Assembly (NCBI GenBank): GCA_022821805.1
Contig: JAJECX010000001.1
Location: forward strand, 1 to 64,000
DNA from: Anaerolineae bacterium
Lineage (GTDB): Bacteria; Chloroflexota; Anaerolineae; Aggregatilineales; Phototrophicaceae
DNA length: 64,000 nucleotides
Reading direction: 5' to 3'
Shown here: positions 17,234 to 25,422 of the stretch, piece by piece
Numbering within the stretch: position 1 is the stretch's first letter
Layout of the letters: each line of letters begins with the position of its first letter
The notes under the pieces: model-generated
Seen by the model: only the letters and a program-made list of their open reading frames with translations
Databases searched by the model: none
Told to the model about the DNA's origin: nothing
Translations under genes and position numbers: made by a program

Positions 17234-18379
17234 TCAGAGCGGCAGCAGCGCATCTGCGGCCAGGTATTCCAGCGCCTGCATACCATCGACATATTCAAGC
17301 TGAAACGTATCGGCGACAGCGGGATGCGCGCAGCGTCCGGCCGCGGTGTTCAAGCCTTTTAGCAGTGCGGGATCGGCGCGCAAGGCGTCGGCGGCGCCGC
17401 GGTCGGCGATCTTCAGCGCGTAAGGCAGGGTCGCGTTCGCCAGCGCCAGGCTCGATGTGCGCGGAACGGCGCCTGGCATATTGGTCACGCCATAATGCAA
17501 GACGCCGTCAATGACGAAGGTGGGATCGCTATGAGTGGTGGGCTTTGTTGTTTCAACGCAGCCGCCTTGATCGACGGCGACGTCTACGATGATGCTGCCG
17601 TTTGGCATCGACGGAAGCATGTCGCGCGTGACCAGCATTGGCGCGCGCGCCCCGGTGATCAGCACGGAGCCAATCAGGGCGTCGGCGGTAACGATGGATC
17701 GGCTGATGTTGATTTGATTCGAATAGAGCGTGTTCAGGTTGCCAACGAGGACATCGTCCAGGTAACGCAGCCGATCGAGGTCAATGTCAAGCAGGGTGAC
17801 GCGGGCGCCCATGCCCAGGGCGATCTTGGCGGCGTTGGCGCCGACGGTTCCGGCGCCCAGGATTACAATGTGCGCTGCCGCCACGCCGGGAACGCCGCCC
17901 ATCAATACGCCGCGCCCTCCCTGCTGCCTTTCCAGATAATGCGAAACGACCTGCGCCGCCATGCGCCCGGCTACTTCGCTCATCGGCTCGAGCAGGGGGA
18001 GCCGGCGCTGGCTGTCTTCCACGGTTTCGTAGGCGATGCCGGTTACGCCGCTGTCCAACATGGCGTAGGTCAATTGGCGGTCGGCGGCCAGGTGGAGGTA
18101 GGTGAAGAGAATCAAATCGGGGCGGAGCAAGCGGTATTCGCTCGGCTGCGGCTCCTTAACCTTGATGATCATATCCGAATTAGACCAGACTTCTTCGGCC
18201 GAATCCATGATGGCTGCGCCAGCGCAGATATACTCTTCATCGTTGAAGCCGCTGCTCAAGCCGGCATTGCTTTCGACGAAGACGGTATGCCCGCGATTGA
18301 CAGATTCGCGCACAGTCGAAGGAGGAACCGACACGCGATATTCCGCGACTTTGATTTCCTTGGGAATGCCAATGTTCAT
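17234..18379 (-). CDS. ald: Alanine dehydrogenase
   Basis: 381 residues, slightly above the usual ~371. It starts at 18379 with AGGAGT 8 nt upstream. Family blocks: MNIGIPKEIKVAEYRVS at the N-terminus, KVKEPQPSEYRLLRPDL, FTYLHLAADRQLT (catalytic His), the NAD-binding VILGAGTVGANAAKIALGMGA and IVDVAVDQGGCVETTKPT with the catalytic Asp. It catalyses L-alanine plus NAD+ and water to pyruvate, ammonia and NADH. Next to arginase and upstream of a flippase-like gene, it may serve amino-acid nitrogen release; that link is inference. Confidence 0.95.
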   Translation of the reverse strand: MNIGIPKEIKVAEYRVSVPPSTVRESVNRGHTVFVESNAGLSSGFNDEEYICAGAAIMDSAEEVWSNSDMIIKVKEPQPSEYRLLRPDLILFTYLHLAADRQLTYAMLDSGVTGIAYETVEDSQRRLPLLEPMSEVAGRMAAQVVSHYLERQQGGRGVLMGGVPGVAAAHIVILGAGTVGANAAKIALGMGARVTLLDIDLDRLRYLDDVLVGNLNTLYSNQINISRSIVTADALIGSVLITGARAPMLVTRDMLPSMPNGSIIVDVAVDQGGCVETTKPTTHSDPTFVIDGVLHYGVTNMPGAVPRTSSLALANATLPYALKIADRGAADALRADPALLKGLNTAAGRCAHPAVADTFQLEYVDGMQALEYLAADALLPL

Positions 18380-18508
18380 GGTGGGACTCCTGCATCAGTG
18401 TTCAAGTATCATAGTACACGATGTAGGAAAAATAACCAGAAGTTTCGTACAGACTGCCTAAAACGATGGGCAAGCGCTATCGTGGGAGCTGCGAGCCAGG
18501 CTGGCGCG

Positions 18509-19417
18509 TTACAAGAATTTGTCGCCCAGCATACTCATGATCAGATCGACAGCCAGGATGCCGGTGCGGTTGTGATCGTCCAGGATGGGATTGCATTCCA
18601 CCACGTCCATTGAACGGACCTGGCCCGAGTCCGAGATCAGTTTCATCAGCAGGTGAGCCTCCCTATAGCTCAAACCCCCTGAAACTGGCGTGCCGACGCC
18701 GACGGCAAATTGCGGGTCGCAGGAGTCCATATCGAGGCTGACATGGATAGCGTCCATGTCGGCGAATTGCTGCCGGATCTCGTTCGCCAGCAGTGGGATG
18801 CCGCGCTCGTCAACATCGCGCATGGTGTAGACTCGAATGCCGCTTTGCTTCACGCGGATCCGTTCTTCGCGGTCGATGTCGTGCGCGCCGATAACGATAA
18901 TCTGTTCCGGCGAAAGCTTGGCGCCGTCATAGCCGATGTTCACCAATTCCGCTGGACCCTCGCCCAGCAGACAAGCGAGCGCCATGCCGTGGATATTGCC
19001 CGATGGCGAGCTGACGGGCGTATTCATATCGGTATGCGCGTCAATCCAGAGGACGCCCAGCTTGCCGCGCTGCGCCGCCGCCGAGACCGTGCCGACGCTC
19101 AGACTGTGGTCGCCGCCCAGGAACAAGCCGAATTCGTCGCTTCTCCAGGTGGCGTGGATGGCATCATAGGTTGCCTGGCAGATTTTCGCCACCTGCGGCA
19201 AGAAGTGCGCGTTTGGGTAGGCGCGCATCAGCGCGGGCGTCTGCTCGGCTTGGGCGACATGGATATTGCCTTCGTCGGTCGTATGGTAGCCAAGCGAGCG
19301 CAGCTTCTCGTGCAGTTGCGCGTAGCGAATCGCGCTTGGACCCATGTCCACGCCACGTCGACTCTGCCCCAAGTCCATGGGGATGCCAAATATCCGTACC
19401 TGCTTCGGGTCCATCAT
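18509..19417 (-). CDS. rocF: Arginase (ureohydrolase family)
   Basis: 302 residues. The opening VRIFGIPMDLGQSRRGVDMGPSAIRYA is the bacillus-type arginase pattern. The binuclear Mn site residues are present: His in GGDHSLS, the Asp and His residues of IDAHTDMNTP, and the two Asp in SLDMDSCDP. The arginase-like block PVSGGLSYREAHLLM follows. It hydrolyses L-arginine to ornithine and urea. Agmatinase is the main alternative, but the Asn/Pro after D-M and overall pattern favour arginase. 72 bp separate it from the upstream C45-type gene on the same strand. Confidence 0.88.
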   Translation of the reverse strand: MMDPKQVRIFGIPMDLGQSRRGVDMGPSAIRYAQLHEKLRSLGYHTTDEGNIHVAQAEQTPALMRAYPNAHFLPQVAKICQATYDAIHATWRSDEFGLFLGGDHSLSVGTVSAAAQRGKLGVLWIDAHTDMNTPVSSPSGNIHGMALACLLGEGPAELVNIGYDGAKLSPEQIIVIGAHDIDREERIRVKQSGIRVYTMRDVDERGIPLLANEIRQQFADMDAIHVSLDMDSCDPQFAVGVGTPVSGGLSYREAHLLMKLISDSGQVRSMDVVECNPILDDHNRTGILAVDLIMSMLGDKFL

Positions 19418-19489
19418 CTATGCACCGCCCTCTCTATTCCCTATTTACAGTATAAGGGCAGTTTCGCGCTGCGAGCGCGGGCGCGCCGC

Positions 19490-20581
19490 TCAAATGGTGA
19501 AGCGCTCGTATTCGTTGTCGGCGGGAATGCCCCAAACCGACCAGAAGTCGCCGGTTGCGGGGCTCATGATGGCGGCGCCGCAGCTTTCAACGTGGTTCGG
19601 CGGTTGCGGGCGCGTGCAGATCGCCACGTCGTCTCGCGTCAGCGCCATGAGGTCGTCGATGCTGATGTCATCCCTCGCCAAGAGTTCGTCCGCTCGGCGC
19701 AGGCGATTCTCCGAGCTGTTTTGCGAGGCAGGCGGTCGATCGCGCGCGACATCGAGATTCTTTTGGATGAGACAGTGGTTGGTGTGGCTGATTGTCTCGT
19801 CTGCGAGCTTGCGCACATGATGCCTGCTGGACATGGCTTCGACTTCATAGCCGCGGCCGCGCCCGTCCATGAGCATATAATTGTGCGCGCCCGCGAGCTT
19901 AGCATCCGTCAGGCATTGCAGCGCATCATCAAGATTGTCCTGCTGCAAGATTTTGCGCACGACGAAGGGCCAGGTAACGCCGATTTGACCATCGGTCGCC
20001 ATCAGATTGTTGACGCCGACGGTGATGCCGGCGCTGTTCATGCCGATCATGCCGACACAGCCAGTGACGGTGAAGGTGAGGAAGCTGGGCGCATCATCCG
20101 GTTCGCCTCGAATCAAAATGACGTATGGCGTGGCTGAGGCGTGCATATCCCAGGTTTGTCCGAAATAAGCCTGTCCCGTAGCGCTGCGGCTTTCGGGCAC
20201 CATAAAGGCGGTGCAATTATCGGCGACCAACGTTGGCGCGCGGGCGGGAATGGTTATGTCGCCCAAGTTGTAGATCGTATCGATAAAGTCGGTGAATCCA
20301 TTGTTAATGACCAGCTCGGCGAGCGATAAGCCGGTGGCGTCGGCGATGCCCTGCAACTCTTCCATGAGGTCGGGCGCGTAAGCCTGATGCTCGGTGACGC
20401 AGGCTTCGGCGAGGGCGATGACGGCTTCGCGCGGCAACTGGCGTCCGGTCCATTCGGGCGAGCTGCAGAGGCGAACGCGCTCTTCGGTGAAATGGTGGAT
20501 TTCGTCGCGGAAGCGCTCGCCGTGGGCATAGCCTATGTCATAAGGCGCGCCGGGGAGATTGACTACGCGGATGCGGTTCAT
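19490..20581 (-). CDS. C45-type peptidase / acyl-CoA:6-aminopenicillanate acyltransferase-like Ntn hydrolase
   Basis: 363 residues. Family blocks include GAPYDIGYAHGERFRDEI at the N-terminus, LQGIADATGLSLAELVINNGFTDF, and the candidate autocatalytic Cys in VADNCTAFMVP near residue 120. GQTWDMHASATPYVILIRG and MIGMNSAGITVGVNNLM follow, as in peptidase C45 proteins. Members cleave themselves before the Cys, whose new N-terminus is the nucleophile, and act on amide bonds. The native substrate is unknown. It leads the minus-strand series with arginase and ald. Confidence 0.83.
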   Translation of the reverse strand: MNRIRVVNLPGAPYDIGYAHGERFRDEIHHFTEERVRLCSSPEWTGRQLPREAVIALAEACVTEHQAYAPDLMEELQGIADATGLSLAELVINNGFTDFIDTIYNLGDITIPARAPTLVADNCTAFMVPESRSATGQAYFGQTWDMHASATPYVILIRGEPDDAPSFLTFTVTGCVGMIGMNSAGITVGVNNLMATDGQIGVTWPFVVRKILQQDNLDDALQCLTDAKLAGAHNYMLMDGRGRGYEVEAMSSRHHVRKLADETISHTNHCLIQKNLDVARDRPPASQNSSENRLRRADELLARDDISIDDLMALTRDDVAICTRPQPPNHVESCGAAIMSPATGDFWSVWGIPADNEYERFTI

Positions 20582-20734
20582 GCTTGGGTACCTTATGAAT
20601 CCTGCTTGAATTTACTATAACAATAGATGAACGGACTTGCGAAAAGCGTTGACCAGTTTCTCATAACCAAGATCGGAATTGGGGGATATTGCTAAATATC
20701 GGAAATATAATTGTGCATAATAGATAGCATTCTG

Positions 20735-20762
20735 TTGACATGCCGTATTTTCTTGCCATGAT
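20735..20762 (+). promoter_or_regulatory. Candidate promoter for a mini-protein gene
   Basis: Consensus TTGACA at 20735-20740 and CATGAT at 20757-20762, spacer 16. A start site near 20769 would leave a leader of about 36 nt before the ATG at 20805. The 385-bp stretch 20582-20966 holds only this promoter, the mini-ORF and a hairpin. Confidence 0.45.
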
Positions 20763-20804
20763 GAAGATGAATTGATGCGCGGCGAGAAGCGTCTGGAGCG
20801 CCTA

Positions 20805-20894
20805 ATGCCCCAGCTTTATACGAGCGAGCTCATAATATTGGCGATAATTGCCATCTTCGCTGCAGTAATCTGGCTGATTACAAGAAGACTTTAG
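20805..20894 (+). CDS. Predicted 29-residue single-helix membrane mini-protein
   Basis: An ORF of 29 codons plus stop. GGAG lies 6 nt upstream of the ATG. After a short polar start (MPQLYTSE) comes a continuous hydrophobic helix (LIILAIIAIFAAVIWLI) and a basic end (TRRL), giving a single membrane anchor with a positive inside tail. An upstream in-frame ATG at 20775 would add ten charged residues but has no good ribosome site. A near-consensus promoter sits just upstream. No family is recognised. It is convergent with the chelatase gene. Confidence 0.5.
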   Translation: MPQLYTSELIILAIIAIFAAVIWLITRRL

Positions 20895-20937
20895 TCGCGG
20901 GCCTCTAGCATAAGTGGCACAAGTGTGGCGCCGCGAC
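20894..20937. other. Inverted repeat between convergent genes
   Basis: GTCGCGG (20894-20900) and CCGCGAC (20931-20937) are perfect 7-bp arms with a 30-nt loop, between the mini-ORF stop and the chelatase 3' end. No T tract follows on either strand, so a terminator role is only possible. Confidence 0.3.
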
Positions 20938-20966
20938 GCTCAAGCCCAAAGAGCACTGTCGTCGGT

Positions 20967-21941
20967 CTATATTTTGTCCATTTCCGCGCGGACGGTGTCC
21001 AGCAGGCTGTCGGCGCGGATTTGGGCGAGGGTGTAGCAAGGACCGCCCATTTGATCGGCGAGGCGCTGCGCCAAGCCTTGATCGAAGGCGACATGCTCCA
21101 TGTTGATGGTGACGGTGCGGATTTCGGCTTCGTGGATCTTGCGCGCGATCGAATGCGCTTCGTCTTGCGGCGAGACTGAATCGCTTATCGAAACATTGCC
21201 AGCGCCATCGGTAAGCAAGATCATCATCGGCATCACATCCGGATTGAGGTTTTTCTCGCGCATGACCGCTTCGTAAGTCAGCAGCAGGCCCGCTGACAGG
21301 GGCGTTTTGCCGCCGACCGGGATATCAGCCATCGCTTCTTTCGCCAGTACAACTGAGTTCGTCGGCGGCAGCACCAGCGAGGCGCGGTCTTTCTGAAAGA
21401 CGACCAATCCAACGCGGTCGCGCCGCTGATAGGCGTCAGTCAGCAGCGACATGATGGCGCCTTTGGTCGCTTGCATGCGTTCGGAGACCGCCATGCTCCA
21501 GGAGGCGTCTACCGTGAACATGATGAGATTGGCGGCTTTGCGGACGCGGACTTTCTCTTGCAGATCGGTCTTGCGCAGGGCGTAAGCCATTCCGGTTTCC
21601 GCCTTTTGTTCGTCGCGCTCAACCTGAAAAGGGGCGGCGGCGCGCAGGGTAGCGTCAAAGGCGATATCGCGCGGTTTCTCGCCCGCCTGCCTGGCGCGGA
21701 CGTAACGCCCGCGTTTGCGATCGGTGCGCGTGGTGGAGCGCCGCCCGGACTGACGGCGCGTCATGCGGTCGAGTTGGGTATTGAGCTTGCGCGTTTCAAA
21801 TTCGGCTTGGGATTGGACTTGCTGGCCGCCTTCCCACCAACGCGCGTCGGAGGTGGGGAAGACATCTTGCGGCGCCGCCTCGGTCTGCCCCAGTTCTTGA
21901 TCTTGCGGTTCGCCTTCGCCGCTTACAGACTCACTTTTTTT
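20967..21941 (-). CDS. chlD: Chelatase subunit ChlD-like C-terminal part (acidic linker plus VWA), reached by -1 frameshift
   Basis: This frame is open from the stop at 21942-21944 to 20967 and continues the chlI-like gene in the -1 frame. It encodes an acidic/Gln-rich linker (SGEGEPQDQELGQTEAAP), a basic stretch (TRRQSGRRSTTRTDRKRGRY) and a VWA domain with the MIDAS motif DASWSM, then TPLSAGL and ILLTDGAGN. That is the order found in ChlD/BchD after the AAA+ domain. The first in-frame ATG is at 21764, inside the basic stretch, so independent translation would lose the linker. With the frameshift the product is 692 residues, normal for ChlD. The VWA part couples the AAA+ ring to the large chelatase subunit. 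Confidence 0.85.
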   Translation of the reverse strand, partial: KKSESVSGEGEPQDQELGQTEAAPQDVFPTSDARWWEGGQQVQSQAEFETRKLNTQLDRMTRRQSGRRSTTRTDRKRGRYVRARQAGEKPRDIAFDATLRAAAPFQVERDEQKAETGMAYALRKTDLQEKVRVRKAANLIMFTVDASWSMAVSERMQATKGAIMSLLTDAYQRRDRVGLVVFQKDRASLVLPPTNSVVLAKEAMADIPVGGKTPLSAGLLLTYEAVMREKNLNPDVMPMMILLTDGAGNVSISDSVSPQDEAHSIARKIHEAEIRTVTINMEHVAFDQGLAQRLADQMGGPCYTLAQIRADSLLDTVRAEMDKI

Positions 21942-23044
21942 TTAGTCTGCGCCGCTTGCTCGTCGCTGTTTTCGCTGAATTCGCCCGCTTCTTCGCCCTC
22001 GCCGAATTCCTGCCGCTTCTCATCAACTGCCGAATCCACAGCGTTGAGGTCGGCTTGGGCGTCGTTGAAGGGACCGCGTTTTAGGCGATGCGGAATCGTT
22101 AGGCGGATCGCCAGCGTAATATCGCGGTCATTGATTGCCGCGCGTCCTTCATAAGCGGCGTGGGCGCGCGCCGCTTTCAGGATCACCAGGTCGGCGCGAT
22201 GCCCGTCTACGCGCAGGTCGCTGGTGATGCTGGCGATGACGCGCAAATCCTGTGTCGTATGGGTAACATCGTCGATAATTTCGCGGGCGGCGGCGATGCG
22301 GTCGGATAGCTGGAGATCGACCGGATCCCATTCGGATTTGAAATCGAGCGGGTCATTTTCGTAAGCGATATGCCGTTCGAGGATCTCGATGCGGTCGGCG
22401 GCGTCCTTGATGCCGGTCACATCGACGGAGAGGGCGAAGCGGTCGAGGAGCTGCGGGCGCAGGTCGCCTTCTTCCGGGTTCATGGTGCCTACCAGAATGA
22501 AACGCGCCGGATGACTGAAGCTGATGCCTTCGCGCTCGACGATATTGACGCCCATCGCAGCGCTATCGAGCAGCAGATCGACGATATGATCATCAAGCAG
22601 ATTGATTTCGTCGACATAGAGAATGCCGCGGTTGGCATTCGCCAGGACGCCGGTGTCGAAGTGCCGTTCGCCGAATTGGATCGCCTTTTCGATATCGAGC
22701 GTGCCAACTACGCGGTCTTCGGTGGCGCTTACCGGCAGGTCGATGAAGCTGATGCGCCGGCGCTTCAGCGGGATTTCTTCACTGTCTTCGTATTTGCCGC
22801 GCGCGAAATCGGACCAGGATTCGCGGCGGAAGGGGTCATCGTTGAAGGGGGAATCGGCAATGACATCAATCTCGGGCAGAAGGGCAGCCAAGGCGCGCGC
22901 CGCGGTCGATTTGCCGGTGCCGCGCTCGCCGCGGATCAATACGCCGCCGATTCGCATATCGATGGCGTTGAGGATCAGCGAGAGCTTCATCATGTCTTGG
23001 CCGACGATGGCAGTGAAGGGATAGACGGGCGGTCGATTGCTCAT
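21923..23044 (-). CDS. chlI: Magnesium/cobalt chelatase AAA+ subunit (ChlI-like), frame-0 product of the chlD locus
   Basis: 373 residues from the ATG at 23044 (MSNRPPVYPFTAIVGQDMM); upstream frame to 23218 is not family-like. Walker A is GERGTGKSTAARAL near residue 40, Walker B is GILYVDEINLLDD, and the ChlI-type inserts DPFNDDPF-like (here DSPFNDDPF) and ATEDRVVGTLDIEKAI are present. It ends in an acidic tail and KKKVSL. Length and content equal a complete small subunit. An A9 run at the 3' end allows -1 frameshifting into the VWA frame to make ChlD. Chelatases insert Mg2+ or Co2+ into tetrapyrroles. Without chlorophyll genes in view, a CobN-type cobalt chelatase partner is more likely, but none lies in this window. 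Confidence 0.88.
   Translation of the reverse strand: MSNRPPVYPFTAIVGQDMMKLSLILNAIDMRIGGVLIRGERGTGKSTAARALAALLPEIDVIADSPFNDDPFRRESWSDFARGKYEDSEEIPLKRRRISFIDLPVSATEDRVVGTLDIEKAIQFGERHFDTGVLANANRGILYVDEINLLDDHIVDLLLDSAAMGVNIVEREGISFSHPARFILVGTMNPEEGDLRPQLLDRFALSVDVTGIKDAADRIEILERHIAYENDPLDFKSEWDPVDLQLSDRIAAAREIIDDVTHTTQDLRVIASITSDLRVDGHRADLVILKAARAHAAYEGRAAINDRDITLAIRLTIPHRLKRGPFNDAQADLNAVDSAVDEKRQEFGEGEEAGEFSENSDEQAAQTKKKVSL
21935..21943 (-). promoter_or_regulatory. A9 slippery site for -1 frameshifting in chlD
   Basis: On the coding strand the codons are ACT followed by nine A and then GTG AGT CTG TAA. In frame 0 translation stops four codons after the A run. Slipping back one base reads AGT GAG TCT and continues into the ChlD linker. 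A weak stem GCGG / CCGC lies about 11 nt downstream. No strong Shine-Dalgarno-like stimulator was seen just upstream. Confidence 0.7.
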
Positions 23045-23250
23045 TGGTCTGATGATGTCCTTGGACTTCGCTCCAACTGAATGCGCCATTATACGGCAGA
23101 GGAACCGGCGTGACAATTGCGAGCTTGGGAGGGGTAAACATTTTCGATGCAGTCGCTGTGGCGATTGCTGAACAAGTCTTTTGGCGCCGAGCGGGTATAG
23201 GGCGCGGACCTGCGACACAGAAGGGGCGGGCTTTCAAGGGTAGCGCAACG

Positions 23251-25243
23251 CTAGGTCTCATCGGCGTCTGATGGCGGCGTGATCGGCTTCGGCGTCGCGG
23301 CAGTGGTTGCTGTCGCTGTATAGGTAGGTGTATATGCAGGTCCGTATGTGCAAGTCAACGTTGGCGGAGAGGTGGGCCTTGGCGATGGCAGTTGCGGAAC
23401 ATCAGCGATAACGTTCAAACCTGCCGAATCGAAACCGCGGCAGCGGAAGTCGCTGCGGAAACCCCAGCCACGTTCGCCGCTGGCCAGCTCGATTTGAATC
23501 CAACGTTTGTCTTCGTTTATTCCTTTGACCAGTACCGGCACATTCTGCACGGCATCGTCCACAGGCGCATATCCGGCGTCGGGTCCCTGATACAGCCGCG
23601 CATCACGAACCGGCGTACATTCCGGCTCAGCGACGGCGATCGCGATCGCGCGCGTGGTTGCGCCGCCAATCTCATCTTCTTGCGCTGAGGATCACCTGGA
23701 AGTCGTCGGCAGGCTCGCCTTGAATTACGATTTCGCCGTCTTCACCAGCAATTGTCTCGCGAATCACGCTAAAGCTGGGCGGGAGAGCAATGTCGACTGC
23801 GAGGGCGCCTTCCACGCGCCAGTTGATAGTCAGATCGCCGCGGATGTTGCGCAGAAGCGCCGTCTAGTCAACTTCAAAGCGAGTCACCCTTACGGGCTGG
23901 TAGATTTCCAACTGGCGCGATTCAATGTCGGTCGTATCGCCGTTTATCGCGATCAGGGCGATGTCAATTGGGTCGAGGTATCCGCTGGTATCCAGGCTGT
24001 AGCTCACCGCCTCGCCGGGCAATTCGGCAATTGGCGCGCGATCAAGCTCAATGACGAAGCGTTCAACATCGACGGCATTCCAGGTCAGGATCACGGTCTT
24101 GCCTTGCGCGACCTGCTGGTCGGAGAGCGCGAAAGCAGCGATCGACGGTTGTGGCGGCTTGAGCGCGAGCGCGGCGATGGCAAGAAGCGCAATGGTGAGC
24201 GCAAGCGCCGCGCCAATTAGCGCGCGAGGGCCGATAATTGGATCGACAACGGCGGTTGCCGGCTGGCTGGCCAGAAAGTTATGTGGCTCTTGCGCCTGCG
24301 CCAAGAGCGCAAAGTGTATTAGCTTCGATCTGCCGAATATGGGCCGTCGTCTAAGGTCGGCCAAGCCGCTGATGCTGGCGCGCTCGCCGGCGTTGAGACG
24401 AATTTCGTTCTGCGCCAGCCTTATATTGAGCAAGCCCCCTGGACAGTGTGGCCGCAGTGTCAGTCCCAGTTCCTCATTGCCCAGATTGAGCACGCGCAAA
24501 CTGAACGAGCTTTTGGGCTGCAATACTGGCGGATCAAGCGCGATGCTCAAGCCGGCGAATCCACCGACCTGGACCAGCTGAATGAGCTGCGCAGTACTTT
24601 CATCGACATCCAATCGAGTCACGGATATGGTAAGCGGGTACTCGCCTGGCGCAATGTCTGACCGTCGGGGAGGCGCGATATGGTGCGTTATCTCCAGGGT
24701 GTCGCCGCCATTTACGGAGAACATCAATTGCCGGGGAGTCGTCCAATAGGCTGGCAATCCGCCTGTCTCGATGCTGAACTGCGAAACGTCATCAGTGAGA
24801 TTCGCGATGCTGATCTTTATTGAAGCGCTGGAGCAGGGCCAAACATGGATGTCGCTGCTTTCGAGCTCCGCGCGGAATCCCCTCGCTGATGGCTGGGTGC
24901 GTTCTGATACCGCGTCGATCGCAAGGGTTGAACTGTCGCTGCTCCGGTTGAAAATGATGCTCAGCTCGCCAACTTGGATCTGCGCGAAATCTGACAGAAT
25001 TTGCGGGTCATTGATCGGCAAGGGCAAGCCATCAACTGCCATGTGCGGCTCGGCGGCCAGGTTGGTCAGGTACACGGCGTCGCCCTGGCGATTGATGCGG
25101 ATGTGGTGTTCGGCGAGACTAGCGCCGAGGATGCGAATGGAATTGTCGGCGGCGCTGCCCAAAGTAATTGCGTCGCCGCCCAGCAGGTGAGATTCGCTGC
25201 GCCCATCGGGAAACTGTATGTCAATTCGGCCGAAGATCGACAT
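23251..25243 (-). pseudogene. FHA domain - membrane - Ig-like - SH3 protein, disrupted
   Basis: From the ATG at 25243 an FHA domain (ITLGSAADNSIRIL, then LAEHHIRINR, residues ~20-80) is followed by beta-rich segments, one membrane helix near residue 345 (ALIGAALALTIALLAIAAL) and an Ig-like part. An in-frame TAG at 23864-23866 ends this frame after RVTRFEVD. The same frame stays protein-like beyond it (TALLRNIRGDLTINWRVEG, then GEPADDFQVILSA) until about 23.69 kb. There a +1 shift is needed to enter the frame that encodes CTPVRDARLYQGPDAGYAPV and a bacterial SH3 domain ending in a Pro/Thr-rich tail at 23251. Two lesions indicate a decaying gene or assembly errors. The FHA part alone could still be made. 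Confidence 0.7.
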
Positions 25244-25422
25244 CGCGTTTGGCGGTCCGGCGGTCTCTGACTTTGGAAAGTATGGAGCATTGTAGCCCGA
25301 CGCAACTTGCTGGCATAGGCAGAGGCGCATACAGTCGGCCTTAGCGTCGGGAAAGCGTCGTCTTGATGAGTGACGGCGGCTGTTGTAAGTTTCGCACTGT
25401 ATAAATGTGGCAGGAATTTAGC

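Noticed and set aside
17495..18613. 372-codon open frame on the plus strand
   Set aside because: Antisense to alanine dehydrogenase; no recognisable domain or start signal.
18710..20137. 475-codon open frame on the plus strand
   Set aside because: Antisense to arginase and the C45-type gene, both of which have clear catalytic motifs; composition is His/Arg/Val-rich shadow sequence.
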